NCBI RefSeq assembly: GCF_012974865.1
Contig: NZ_CP043633.1
Span: 310,001-374,000 of the forward strand
Direction of reading: 5' to 3'
From: Nonlabens sp. Ci31
Lineage (GTDB): Bacteria > Bacteroidota > Bacteroidia > Flavobacteriales > Flavobacteriaceae
Length of the DNA stretch: 64,000 bases
A program made the translations under genes and the position numbers. The notes under the pieces are model-generated. The model worked only from the letters and a program-made list of their open reading frames with translations. It ran no database searches and was not told the origin of the DNA. Positions 1-10,506 of this stretch are shown piece by piece. Each line of letters opens with the position of its first letter. Position 1 is the first letter of the stretch.

Positions 1-401
1 GCTTCCCATCCAGAACTAACGTTAGAAGAGTCTGATCTAAACCTAAAAGTTAAACACCCTGTGGTGTTTGCTGCGCTTGCCAAAATGATTCCAGGGGAGT
101 TTGTTCCTAAAAAAACTCCAATTAATGGTGCTGTGGTATCATCACCATCGTAAACGAATAATATATCTCCAGAAGCCAATGCAAAGGAATTAAACGTAAC
201 CTGCATGTCATCTGTAGCAAATGGTGAACAAAAGGTGATAACAGTGTCTTCACTATTGGTGTAATCACCTGTAAGACCTCCAGAATCTGTAAAACTACCA
301 CTACAAGTAGTGAAGTTACCATCTGACATGGCAAATTCTTGGGCCGTAACTACCACTGTAAAGAAGAGTATACTTATACAGCTAAGGATAAAATTTTTCA
401 T
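1..401 (-). CDS. Secreted CUB-domain protein, N-terminal part (cut by window edge)
   Basis: The frame is open from the ATG at 399-401 to base 1, giving the first 133 codons; the 3' end lies outside the window. Residues 1-20 form a Sec signal peptide ending in TAQ. The mature part reads like a CUB module: TTCSGSFTDSGG, then TVITFCSP, GDILFVYDGDD and NTTGCLTFRF, with cysteines placed as in the family. In Flavobacteriia such domains usually sit in large surface adhesins exported by T9SS, so a long modular protein is the likely whole; that part is inference. The secDF terminator lies upstream of it. Confidence 0.7.
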   Translation of the reverse strand, partial: MKNFILSCISILFFTVVVTAQEFAMSDGNFTTCSGSFTDSGGLTGDYTNSEDTVITFCSPFATDDMQVTFNSFALASGDILFVYDGDDTTAPLIGVFLGTNSPGIILASAANTTGCLTFRFRSDSSNVSSGWE

Positions 402-556
402 AAGAAACTTGTTTGCTTTTTTGGATATCGTTTGAACTACTTGCAAAATAATCAAATTCATTAACTCCTTATTAAGTTTTCATACTTTCTATGAACCGAT
501 TGTTTAACAAATAGCTTTTTTTAGTTAAACTGCATGCTTTATTCGTTTTATGGCAT

Positions 557-590
557 AAAAAAACCGCTTGACATGTCAAGCGGTTTTTAT
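557..590 (-). terminator. Rho-independent terminator of secDF
   Basis: An 11-bp stem, ACCGCTTGACA pairing with TGTCAAGCGGT and almost no loop, is flanked by A- and T-runs. It lies 23 bp past the secDF stop and could act on both strands. Confidence 0.8.
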
Positions 591-612
591 AATTAGTATG
601 GAAATAAAGCGA

Positions 613-3600
613 TTAAGCTTCCTTTTCTTCTTTAAGCTCTTTAGGAGTTAATGTTTGTTTTGATTTATTCATCGTATCATACATTACTGGAGTTGCAATA
701 AATACAGAAGAATAAGTACCTACAACGACACCTATAATCAATGCCAGCATAAATCCTTTTATGGATTCTCCACCGAATAAGAAGATCGCAAGAAGTACAA
801 TTAAAGTAGTCAAAGAAGTGTTCAATGTACGAGAAATAGTACTGCTTATTGCTCCATTAACGGTTCTTGGGAAATCCCAGTTGGTACGCTCATTTATGAA
901 TTCACGAATTCTATCAAACACTACCACCGTATCGTTCAATGAATAACCAATAACTGTTAATATAGCAGCAATAAATGCTTGATCTATCTCCATGTTAAAT
1001 GGTAAGAACTTATATAATAAGGAGAAGGCTCCCAGCACGATAATGACGTCATGGAAAACAGCAGCTACCGCTCCTAAGGAGAATTGCCACTTACGGAATC
1101 GAATTAAAATATAAAGGAACACCACTATCAATGATCCTAAGATGGCATAAAGAGACCCTGTAAGAATGTCGTCTGCAATGGTAGCTCCTACTTGGAAAGA
1201 AGATCTTAAACCGTATTGTTTATTTTCATCACTTACATCTGCAAACTGAACTTGCGTCATGTCTGCTGGTAAATAAGGCTTCAATACTTGATATAATTTA
1301 TCTTCAATCTCCTGACTTACTTCACTATCATCTCTATCAATACCGTATTTAGTACTGATTTTTAATTGATTATCTGATCCATAAGTTTTTGCTTCTGCAC
1401 TACCGAAGATATCGTCAGCACTTAATTGCTTGGTGATCTTCGTGGCACTCACATCTTGGGCAAAACCTACAATAACCGTACGACCACCTGTAAAATCAAT
1501 ACCTAGATTCAACCTGTTTATAGCTAGTGAAGCTAAACTTCCTGAAATCAAAACAGCAGAAAGGATGTAAGCCATTTTTCTCTTCTTCAAGAAATCAATA
1601 TTTACATTTCTAAACCATTTCTTAGTAATTGCAGTTGAAAAACCTATCATTTTACCATTGCTCACATACCCATCTACAAATAATCTAGTAATAAAAATGG
1701 CTGTAAATAATGACGTAAGAATACCTATCATTAAGGTAGTGGCAAAACCTTGAATAGGTCCTGTTCCAAAAATATAAAGAATAACAGCTGTTAGGAATGT
1801 AGTCACGTTTGCATCAAGAATAGAGCTCAGTGCATTATTGAATCCATCTCTGATACTGTCTGCTTGTGATTTACCTTTTGCCAGCTCTTCTCGTATCCTT
1901 TCAAAAATAAGAACGTTAGCATCTACCGAAATACCAATAGTTAATACGATACCTGCAATACCAGGTAAGGTAAGAACTGCTTTTAAGGATGCCAATGCAC
2001 CAAATATGAATAAAAGGTTTACAAGAAGTGCAATATCTGCATAAACTCCAGCACGACCGTAATAGAAAATCATCCAGACCAATACTAAAAGAAGTGCAAT
2101 AGCAAAGGACCACAAACCACTGTCAATAGCTTCTTGACCTAATGATGGTCCGATCACGTCACTCTGAATAATCTCTGCTTTAGCAGGTAATTTACCAGCT
2201 CTAAGAACTGTAGCAAGATCCTTTGCTTCGTCAATGGAGAAGTTTCCAGAAATCTGTGTTTGCCCACCAGAAATTGGTCCGTTAGTAACTGAAGGTGCAC
2301 TGTAAACAGTATTATCAAGAACTACAGATACTTGAGATTGATTCTGATATGCTTCAGCAGTCATATCTTCCCAAATTTTAGCTCCTTCACCGTTCATAGA
2401 CATACTCACTACAGGAAGTCCAGAGTTACCATATTGCTGGCTTGCATCAGTAATTACTCCTCCAGAAAGCGGTGCCTCATTTTGAGCATTTCCTTTTAGC
2501 GCATAAAGCTCTATAACATCATATCCTAATGTCTGATCAAGAACTGGCAAGCTCCACGCAAATTTTACATTGCGTTGCTCGCTGGTTAATTTACCTCTAG
2601 TTTGAGGATCGTTTAGGTAGGAGTCTATTAAGTCTTTATCACTTTCTTTAAAAGTCATCAAACCGGCGATACTTTGAACAGGTTGAACTCTACCAAAAAT
2701 AGGGTTGCTATCAAAGTTTGCAGTTTCAGTAACATCTCCAGACGCATCAGTAACATCATCTTGGTTTAATAAATCTCCCAGACCAGCTTCTGTAGAATCC
2801 TTTGCTACTTCGGTTTGCACAACATCATCATCAGATACTACTTCTTCTATAGCAGCTTCATTCTCAGCAACTAATTTTGTTGCCCAGTACGTATTTGCAG
2901 CGGTGAGGTAAGAAGCAATGTCTTGAGACTTGAATACATGCCAAAATTCTAATTGTGCCGCTTTAGTAAGAATGTCCTTAATACGCTTTACATCTGTTTC
3001 TCCTGGTAATTCAATAAGAATACGACCTGACTGACCTAATTGTTGTAGGTTAGGCTGTGTTGTACCAAATTTATCAATACGCTTTCTCAATACATCAAAA
3101 GCACTAGTCATGTAATCTTTAAGCTCTTCTCTTAAGATAGGCTCCACTTGATCATTTGCCATGTCAAACTCAATACCACGAGTTTGCATTTCTTGATTGG
3201 CAAAAATATCTGGAGAAGCCAGTTGTGCTCCTTCGACTTTATTAAATTCTTCAATAAAATAATTGAAATAGTCATCCTGACCATCTTTCATTCTTTCGTC
3301 AGCTGCATCTAAAGCGCTATTAAAAGCTGGATCTGTAGAGTCGTCTGCCATTCCCGTTAATAGGTCACGTACAGAAACTTGAAGAATTACGTTGATACCA
3401 CCTTTAAGGTCAAGACCTTTTTTAAGTTCCTGACTTTTAGCATCAGAATAGTTGGTAAAACCGCCCCATACTTCTTTAGATGCTATAGAATCTAAGTATT
3501 GTTTTTCAGCAGCGCTCCTTAATGAAGCTGCATTTTCTGCATCTTCACTTACCACCGAACTTGCATAAGTGTCTGCATCACCCTCTACTTTATTAGTGAT

Positions 3601-3678
3601 GAAGGTGTAAGTAAGCTGGTAAATACTAGCTATTGCAAAAATGACCGCGAAAAAACGGATCAGTCCTTTATTTTGCAT
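613..3678 (-). CDS. secDF: Protein translocase subunit SecDF (fused)
   Basis: Fusion of SecD and SecF, the proton-driven inner-membrane helper that pulls proteins through SecYEG on the periplasmic side. At 1021 residues it has the usual size of the Bacteroidota fusion. After a first membrane helix (about residues 8-28) comes the SecD signature GLDLKGG at 88-94, a long periplasmic region with an acidic insert near 290-330, the SecD membrane bundle (ISVDANVLIFERIREEL), then the SecF signature LGIDFTGG near 726 and the SecF bundle with YSLNDTVVVFDRIREF. The ATG is preceded by a promoter-like pair and a terminator follows, so it looks like a single-gene unit. It serves the Sec step needed before T9SS export of the surface proteins seen elsewhere here. 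Confidence 0.97.
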   Translation of the reverse strand: MQNKGLIRFFAVIFAIASIYQLTYTFITNKVEGDADTYASSVVSEDAENAASLRSAAEKQYLDSIASKEVWGGFTNYSDAKSQELKKGLDLKGGINVILQVSVRDLLTGMADDSTDPAFNSALDAADERMKDGQDDYFNYFIEEFNKVEGAQLASPDIFANQEMQTRGIEFDMANDQVEPILREELKDYMTSAFDVLRKRIDKFGTTQPNLQQLGQSGRILIELPGETDVKRIKDILTKAAQLEFWHVFKSQDIASYLTAANTYWATKLVAENEAAIEEVVSDDDVVQTEVAKDSTEAGLGDLLNQDDVTDASGDVTETANFDSNPIFGRVQPVQSIAGLMTFKESDKDLIDSYLNDPQTRGKLTSEQRNVKFAWSLPVLDQTLGYDVIELYALKGNAQNEAPLSGGVITDASQQYGNSGLPVVSMSMNGEGAKIWEDMTAEAYQNQSQVSVVLDNTVYSAPSVTNGPISGGQTQISGNFSIDEAKDLATVLRAGKLPAKAEIIQSDVIGPSLGQEAIDSGLWSFAIALLLVLVWMIFYYGRAGVYADIALLVNLLFIFGALASLKAVLTLPGIAGIVLTIGISVDANVLIFERIREELAKGKSQADSIRDGFNNALSSILDANVTTFLTAVILYIFGTGPIQGFATTLMIGILTSLFTAIFITRLFVDGYVSNGKMIGFSTAITKKWFRNVNIDFLKKRKMAYILSAVLISGSLASLAINRLNLGIDFTGGRTVIVGFAQDVSATKITKQLSADDIFGSAEAKTYGSDNQLKISTKYGIDRDDSEVSQEIEDKLYQVLKPYLPADMTQVQFADVSDENKQYGLRSSFQVGATIADDILTGSLYAILGSLIVVFLYILIRFRKWQFSLGAVAAVFHDVIIVLGAFSLLYKFLPFNMEIDQAFIAAILTVIGYSLNDTVVVFDRIREFINERTNWDFPRTVNGAISSTISRTLNTSLTTLIVLLAIFLFGGESIKGFMLALIIGVVVGTYSSVFIATPVMYDTMNKSKQTLTPKELKEEKEA

Positions 3679-3715
3679 GATTTTGTTGTTTTTAAGTTAA
3701 AAATTAAAAGTCGGC

Positions 3716-3745
3716 AAATATGAGATTTACCTTTTATATGGACAA
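3716..3745 (-). promoter_or_regulatory. Putative flavobacterial promoter of secDF
   Basis: On the minus strand a TTG (3743-3745) stands 19 bp before CATATTTG (3716-3723), a 7/8 match to the Bacteroidota -7 box TAnnTTTG with the expected spacing. It lies 37 bp upstream of the secDF ATG. Confidence 0.5.
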
Positions 3746-3855
3746 TCCATTTGTCCATAAATAATTAAAATAGATGTATTATTATAACACCATGTAAGAC
3801 GTTAACGTTGAGGTGAATACCTGTAAATATTGATAAAAAACTGGCAACACCAGAG

Positions 3856-4467
3856 TTAAGAGAGTGGTCCAGCGCGGACTTCAGGTATTTTAAAAGAAGA
3901 ATTATTAAAAGTAAGCAGCACTTGTTCACTTACTTTTTGTGCCACAGTTACTAGGTGGTTATGACGGCAAGTTGAAATCGCTTGTAATGTATAAAAATGT
4001 ACTTGTGAGCCTCGATTGTAATCTTGCTTGAGTTCAAAGTATGATTTTCCATCAGGATGCATTCCAGAAACCAGGTCATCACTAATTTCATAGATGTCAA
4101 TTTGATAATCTAATAAGATATTCTCTAAAGGAGTATCGCCACTATTCTCTTTAAGACGTAAGGATGTTGTAAAATCATTTGTATTGCTTAAGGTAAACAA
4201 ATGATCGGTAACATTTTGTAAAGCAAGGTCGCTGTAATAAGTTACTTTTAAGGAGCCCGGCACAGCTTCTGTAATAACCACATTTTCTGCACCTATACCT
4301 AACAGCTGGGTTTTAATGGAAGCAACTGCTTTCTCCAACTGTACAGCGTTATTTGTATGTGAAAAAGTAACTGCAATTTCTTGATTAGGCAGGTCATTAC
4401 TTTGCTGTTTTACAACAAAATAAGAAGCTATGGCGATTAAAGCGCCTATGTACCATTTAAATTTCAC
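3856..4467 (-). CDS. Membrane-anchored protein of unknown function
   Basis: 203 residues starting with GTG (no closer ATG fits). Residues 5-20 form one hydrophobic helix, probably an uncleaved anchor, so the rest should lie in the periplasm. The segment around 40-75 (VQLEKAVASIKTQLLGIGAE followed by VVITEAVPGSLKVTYYSD) resembles the alternating pattern of SecD periplasmic P1 domains (multiple small alpha/beta repeats with a G-x-G/A turn), and secDF is the next gene downstream in the same direction. That resemblance is weak and only an inference. The C-terminus is basic and proline-rich (IPEVRAGPLS). I do not recognise a named family. There is no obvious terminator between it and secDF, but the 177-bp gap contains a secDF promoter candidate. 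Confidence 0.65.
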   Translation of the reverse strand: MKFKWYIGALIAIASYFVVKQQSNDLPNQEIAVTFSHTNNAVQLEKAVASIKTQLLGIGAENVVITEAVPGSLKVTYYSDLALQNVTDHLFTLSNTNDFTTSLRLKENSGDTPLENILLDYQIDIYEISDDLVSGMHPDGKSYFELKQDYNRGSQVHFYTLQAISTCRHNHLVTVAQKVSEQVLLTFNNSSFKIPEVRAGPLS

Positions 4468-4591
4468 TCGCCAAATATAAAGAATTAACCCAGCATATCC
4501 TTAAGAGCTTTTAATTAAAAAAGAAAGAAGTTTTCATAGGTTTATTTCACTTCAAATGAATCTGTCGTGATGAGCCATTTGTAGGTATTCT

Positions 4592-4607
4592 GCTTTCGCG
4601 AAAGCGG
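4592..4607. repeat. GCTTTCGCGAAAGC palindrome, intergenic copy 1
   Basis: GCTTTCGCGAAAGCGG between the mdh terminator and the upstream end of the GTG-started gene. One of twelve copies in the window. Confidence 0.85.
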
Positions 4608-4660
4608 ATTAAAGAAGACACCTCAACATTCTTTATAAATCTAGAGAAAAACAAGACATA

Positions 4661-4694
4661 AAAAAACCGTCAGGATCAAGTCGTGACGGTTTTT
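4661..4694 (-). terminator. Terminator of mdh
   Basis: ACCGTCA pairs with TGACGGT (loop GGATCAAGTCG) and is followed on the minus strand by a T-run, 20 bp past the mdh stop. Confidence 0.75.
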
Positions 4695-4713
4695 AGTATG
4701 TATGATTGGGGTT

Positions 4714-5634
4714 CTAAATCAACGCATTGGTTGCTTTTACTGCTTCAGCACTGTCTTGCATAGCAGCTTTTTCTGCATCTGTTAAATTGATTTCAACGAT
4801 TTTTTCAATACCGTTTCTACCTAAAACAACTGGCACACCTATACAAAGGTCAAAAAGACCGTACTCACCATCTAGTAGTACACTACATGGGAAAATCTTT
4901 TTCTGATCACAAGCAATTGCGTGCACTATTGAAGAAACAGCAGCTCCAGGAGCATACCAGGCACTAGTACCTAACAATCCTGTAAGCGTTGCTCCACCTA
5001 CTTTAGTATCTTGAAGTACTTGATCTAATCGTTCCTCAGATAAAAATTCACTTGCTGGAACTGAGTTGCGAGTCGCAAGTCGAGTTAAAGGGACCATTCC
5101 TTTATCAGAGTGACCACCTATTACCATTCCATCTACGTCAGAAATAGGTGCTTCAAGTGCTTCAGCTAGACGGTATTTAAAACGAGCACTATCTAAGGCT
5201 CCACCCATACCGATAATACGATTCTTAGCAAGACCGGTTACCTTATGTGTTAGATAAGTCATCGTATCCATTGGGTTAGAAACCACAATGAGAATTACGT
5301 TAGGAGAATGCTCCACTAGACTAGTAGATACAGATTTTACAATACCTGCATTGATACCTATCAATTCTTCACGAGTCATACCTGGTTTACGAGGAATTCC
5401 TGATGTGATCACAGCGATATCGCTACCAGCAGTTTTTGAGTAATCATTTGTTGCTCCAGTAATTTTAGTGTCAAAGCCGTTTAATGATGCGGTTTGCATC
5501 AAGTCCATCGCTTTACCCTCGGCAAAACCTTCTTTGATATCAACTAATACTACTTCACTTGCAAAATTTTTGATTGCAATATACTCTGCACAACTAGCGC
5601 CTACTGCGCCTGCTCCTACTACGGTAACTTTCAT
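4714..5634 (-). CDS. mdh: Malate dehydrogenase
   Basis: Cytosolic NAD-dependent enzyme of the TCA cycle (malate to oxaloacetate). 306 residues, the length of the LDH-like bacterial MDH group. The Rossmann motif GAGAVG is at 7-12 and the NAD-selective aspartate at 32 (VLVDI). The mobile-loop PRKPGMTREEL at 81-91 supplies R82 and R88, the arginines that give malate specificity. D148 and R151 lie in GGALDSARF, and the catalytic histidine is H175 in GGHSDKG. All key residues are present. It is monocistronic: it has its own -7 box (5684-5691) and its own terminator. Confidence 0.96.
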   Translation of the reverse strand: MKVTVVGAGAVGASCAEYIAIKNFASEVVLVDIKEGFAEGKAMDLMQTASLNGFDTKITGATNDYSKTAGSDIAVITSGIPRKPGMTREELIGINAGIVKSVSTSLVEHSPNVILIVVSNPMDTMTYLTHKVTGLAKNRIIGMGGALDSARFKYRLAEALEAPISDVDGMVIGGHSDKGMVPLTRLATRNSVPASEFLSEERLDQVLQDTKVGGATLTGLLGTSAWYAPGAAVSSIVHAIACDQKKIFPCSVLLDGEYGLFDLCIGVPVVLGRNGIEKIVEINLTDAEKAAMQDSAEAVKATNALI

Positions 5635-5683
5635 GTTATTAAGATTTTATTTTTAGTATGGTTTAAAGCCCTAGAGGCTAAAG

Positions 5684-5691
5684 CAAAAATA
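5684..5691 (-). promoter_or_regulatory. Putative -7 box of mdh
   Basis: TATTTTTG on the minus strand matches TAnnTTTG exactly, 49 bp before the mdh ATG. I see no clear -33 TTG at the usual spacing. Confidence 0.4.
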
Positions 5692-5694
5692 AAC

Positions 5695-5740
5695 AAAACG
5701 TCCATAATTTAAGGTATAGTAACCTTAAAACTATGGACGT
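5695..5740 (-). terminator. Terminator after the DUF6588 gene
   Basis: Two nested stems (ACGTCCATA with TATGGACGT outside, AAGGT with ACCTT inside) are followed on the minus strand by TTTTGTTT. It lies 36 bp past the stop of the gene at 5777. Confidence 0.65.
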
Positions 5741-5776
5741 TGAGACCTTAAAGCTGATAAAATAAGTTTTCTGCCA

Positions 5777-6868
5777 TTAAATTCTAAAAAATATAGAGGC
5801 ACTTGCAGTATCATATTCCCCAAAGGTATAATCTGCATTGATGTTGAAGGCTCCCAAAGTAAGTTTTGCTCCTATGGTTCCCAGCACACCACTTACATCT
5901 GTTTGTAGAGATAACGGATCTTCAACAGTAGAGGCGATAGGAAATATGACTGTATTGGATCTAAACGTGTAAGTCCCTTTTAAATCTGTTGTAGAATTTC
6001 CTACGACATAATTTAAACCCCCATAAAAGTTGATCACTTTAAAATTAGTGCTTGCAATTGCCGCTACATTAAACACATTTGTTTTAGTTTCTATCAATTG
6101 ATCTCTTCCTTCTACTACAGCGCCATCCTCAAAGTCATAACTAGCATCAAGTCTGGTAAAAGCCCCTAAAACCGAAACGGAAACAGGCAAGTTATTTGTA
6201 CCGTCTTCCTCCTCAAAAAGTTTGGTAAATTCCCATTGCAATCCAGCGCCATACAAGCCTGTTTTCACCTCATCAGTTTCTATCTTTGGAATAAATCTGG
6301 CCTTTACTTCTAGTCCAGCCCCTAAACCTACGCCTACTTGAAAAAATGCTGAAGGAACTACATCGAGCCCGGTACTTCCTATTCCTTGAGCCAGTGTAAT
6401 GATATCTTCTTGCAGCAATAGGTTGGTATTGGATTCGGTGCTCCTTATAATCAAACTTTGTTCAGGATTGTTTTCCCCTAAAACAGTGGCTATTAATCGT
6501 GGTGCCGTACTTCCATCACCAAAAGTCACCGTAATATCTGCCGGGGGACTGTTCGTATTGTCATAGCTGCTCTGAATAATACGCTCATATTCTAATGGAT
6601 CGAGCACAAAAGATTTCTTTTCATCTGGAGCAAAAGTTCCTTGTACTTTAATTTGCAGTTTAAATTTACCTGCCTTTAAAACCTCGCCACTTTCATACCA
6701 TCCAGAAGCTAGATTGTACGTAAAGGCTTCAGAAGCTGGCGCCGTGTAAGAATTTGCATATTTATCTGCAGCTTGCACACCAGCTGCTAGTATATCTGAG
6801 AAACCATTTTGTGCGTTAGTTAGGTAACTACCAAAAATCATTAGGATGAAGACAATTAATTTTTTCAT
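5777..6868 (-). CDS. DUF6588-like outer-membrane protein
   Basis: 363 residues with a Sec signal peptide at 1-19 (ends TNAQ). The rest alternates short polar and hydrophobic stretches rich in G, F and Y and ends in ASASIFFRI with a terminal aromatic zone, as expected for an outer-membrane beta barrel. The first third (ADKYANSYTAPASEAFTYNL, GWYESGEVLKAGKF) matches my memory of DUF6588, a Flavobacteriia family without known function. It sits between gyrB and mdh and has its own terminators on both sides. The family name is from memory, not from a search. Confidence 0.7.
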   Translation of the reverse strand: MKKLIVFILMIFGSYLTNAQNGFSDILAAGVQAADKYANSYTAPASEAFTYNLASGWYESGEVLKAGKFKLQIKVQGTFAPDEKKSFVLDPLEYERIIQSSYDNTNSPPADITVTFGDGSTAPRLIATVLGENNPEQSLIIRSTESNTNLLLQEDIITLAQGIGSTGLDVVPSAFFQVGVGLGAGLEVKARFIPKIETDEVKTGLYGAGLQWEFTKLFEEEDGTNNLPVSVSVLGAFTRLDASYDFEDGAVVEGRDQLIETKTNVFNVAAIASTNFKVINFYGGLNYVVGNSTTDLKGTYTFRSNTVIFPIASTVEDPLSLQTDVSGVLGTIGAKLTLGAFNINADYTFGEYDTASASIFFRI

Positions 6869-6966
6869 GTGTATCAGTTTAAATTATAAGTAGGTATACT
6901 GTTAACGGTTAGATTTCTAAAACTGCATTAAAATTCTTGACTTCACCAACATTATAAATTTTGAGC

Positions 6967-6998
6967 AAAAAAAAGTCCTTGATAAACAAGGACTTTTT
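6967..6998 (-). terminator. Terminator of gyrB
   Basis: GTCCTT and AAGGAC form a stem around GATAAAC, flanked by eight A and five T, 20 bp past the gyrB stop. It could also act on the plus strand. Confidence 0.8.
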
Positions 6999-7017
6999 AG
7001 ATATTTTGACACTCCAA

Positions 7018-8970
<1,953 letters not shown>

Positions 8971-8992
8971 TTACACTAAAATGGGTATGAAA

Positions 8993-9000
8993 CAAATATA
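8993..9000 (-). promoter_or_regulatory. Putative -7 box of gyrB
   Basis: TATATTTG on the minus strand is an exact TAnnTTTG match, 37 bp upstream of the gyrB ATG. Confidence 0.4.
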
Positions 9001-9125
9001 AGAAACCCCTAATGTTTATAGGTGTTAACCTCAAAAATACGTTCTTAAGTTATTAACAAATTATCAATAGGCTTATGGCATGAATAATGCTTATTTTATC
9101 TTTTAAAAAAACAAACTTCTTACAC

Positions 9126-9674
9126 ATGAAAAAGCCATTCCTTTTCTCCTTGTTCCTATGCTCTTCATTCCTTCTGTTTTCTCAGAAGGACGACTCCCTC
9201 ACTTTCTCAAAATTAGATAAAAGCCCACTGGATGTAGTGATGTATCGAGATACTAATAAAGCTGCTGTTGCTAGAGTTATTTATAGCCGTCCCTCAAAAC
9301 AAGATCGCGAAATTTTCGGCAAACTAGTACCGTTTAACGAGGTATGGAGAACTGGAGCAAATGAAGCGACAGAAATTGCTTTTTACCGAGATGTAAAAAT
9401 CAACAATAAGTTAGTAAAAGCGGGCAGCTATTCTCTTTACACGATTCCCGGCGAAAAGGAATGGAAATTCATACTCAATACAGCTACTACGCAGTCTGGG
9501 TTAGAATACGACGCTTCTAAAAACCTTTTAACCGCAACAATGGACCTTCTTCCATCTCCTCAAAAAATAGAATCTTTTTCTATCAGTTTTGTAGAACAAC
9601 AAAATGGAGGTTTACTTTTTTTAGGATGGGATGATACCATCGCGAGTATTCCATTTACAATGGCCACTCTTTAA
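9126..9674 (+). CDS. DUF2911 secreted protein
   Basis: 182 residues from the ATG at 9126. A longer frame from 9087 would put 13 polar residues before the signal peptide, so the inner ATG is preferred. Residues 1-19 are a signal peptide ending LLFSQ. The mature part has the DUF2911 core: ARVIYSRPSKQDREIFGKL, PFNEVWRTGANEATEIAF, and GSYSLYTIPGEKEWKFILN. The family is small, secreted and common in Bacteroidota; no reaction is known. Its TAA overlaps the stop of convergent queE within a shared TTAA. Confidence 0.85.
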   Translation: MKKPFLFSLFLCSSFLLFSQKDDSLTFSKLDKSPLDVVMYRDTNKAAVARVIYSRPSKQDREIFGKLVPFNEVWRTGANEATEIAFYRDVKINNKLVKAGSYSLYTIPGEKEWKFILNTATTQSGLEYDASKNLLTATMDLLPSPQKIESFSISFVEQQNGGLLFLGWDDTIASIPFTMATL

Positions 9675-10303
9675 GGGATATTCAAATATTTATGGGTTTG
9701 TAAAGAAACTTGCCATTCTGGGTTTTCCATCACAAATTCTGTGATAAAAGGGATCATCTTTTCACGCACAGACCACTCTGGTTGTAAGAAAAGCTTGCAA
9801 TTAGAAGATACTTTTTCTGATTCCGCTTTTGCGAAAGCGAGATCATGACGATTAAAAACAATCACTTTAAGCTCATGTGCTGCTAGATAGACTTCTTGCA
9901 ACGGCATTTTTGCTTTCTTGGGGGATAAACAAATCCAGTCCCACTGGCCAGAAAGCGGGTAGGCGCCACTTGTTTCAATATGAATATCAAGACCTGCATT
10001 TTTTAAACCTGTGGTAAGCGGTTCCATGTTCCAAGTAAGCGGCTCTCCACCTGTTACTACGATTGTTTTACTGTATTTTGCTGCATTAGCAACAATGTGA
10101 TCTACTCCAGTAGGCGGGTGCTTTTCTGGCGCCCAACTTTCCTTCACATCGCACCAGTGACAACCTACATCACAGCCACCTACTCTAATAAAGTAAGCGG
10201 CACGACCCGTGTGATATCCCTCACCTTGAATCGTGTAAAATTCTTCCATTAAAGGCAACATAGTGCCTTTTTCTACTTGTTGCTGTACGGTTTTTTCTAG
10301 CAT
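9671..10303 (-). CDS. queE: 7-carboxy-7-deazaguanine synthase
   Basis: Radical-SAM enzyme that turns 6-carboxy-tetrahydropterin into the deazaguanine core of queuosine. The CX3CX2C cluster motif is CDVGCHWC (C44, C48, C51 from this start), followed by the SAM-binding TGGEP. The start is set at 10303 (MLEKTVQQQ) rather than the upstream ATG at 10336, because an exact -7 box TATCTTTG (10308-10315) lies between the two. The length of 210 fits the family. A palindrome copy (9823-9840) encodes LAFAKAE near the C-terminal third. No other queuosine gene is nearby. The stop shares TTAA with the DUF2911 gene. Confidence 0.93.
   Translation of the reverse strand: MLEKTVQQQVEKGTMLPLMEEFYTIQGEGYHTGRAAYFIRVGGCDVGCHWCDVKESWAPEKHPPTGVDHIVANAAKYSKTIVVTGGEPLTWNMEPLTTGLKNAGLDIHIETSGAYPLSGQWDWICLSPKKAKMPLQEVYLAAHELKVIVFNRHDLAFAKAESEKVSSNCKLFLQPEWSVREKMIPFITEFVMENPEWQVSLQTHKYLNIP
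9823..9840. repeat. CTTTCGCGAAAG palindrome variant inside queE
   Basis: CCGCTTTTGCGAAAGCGA, one mismatch from the consensus, read in queE as LAFAKAE. Confidence 0.75.
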
Positions 10304-10307
10304 GCGG

Positions 10308-10315
10308 CAAAGATA
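10308..10315 (-). promoter_or_regulatory. -7 box of queE, four bases from its ATG
   Basis: TATCTTTG on the minus strand is followed by CCGC and then ATG. Transcription would begin at or next to the start codon, suggesting a leaderless mRNA. It decides the start of queE. Confidence 0.5.
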
Positions 10316-10506
10316 CGTTTTAGCAGTTGTTTTCATTAAACTTCAACAGGTTTAAAACGATTTTAACGAGCGGTGACTGCAATAGATTTTAAATAAGTGG
10401 TCAATACTGTATTTTTACAAGTACAAAAAATATATAAATATCCAAAAAAGAAGCGTTTTTCAAATACATTTCAGATGGTTATGCTCCTAAAGGCGCTGCT
10501 ATAATT

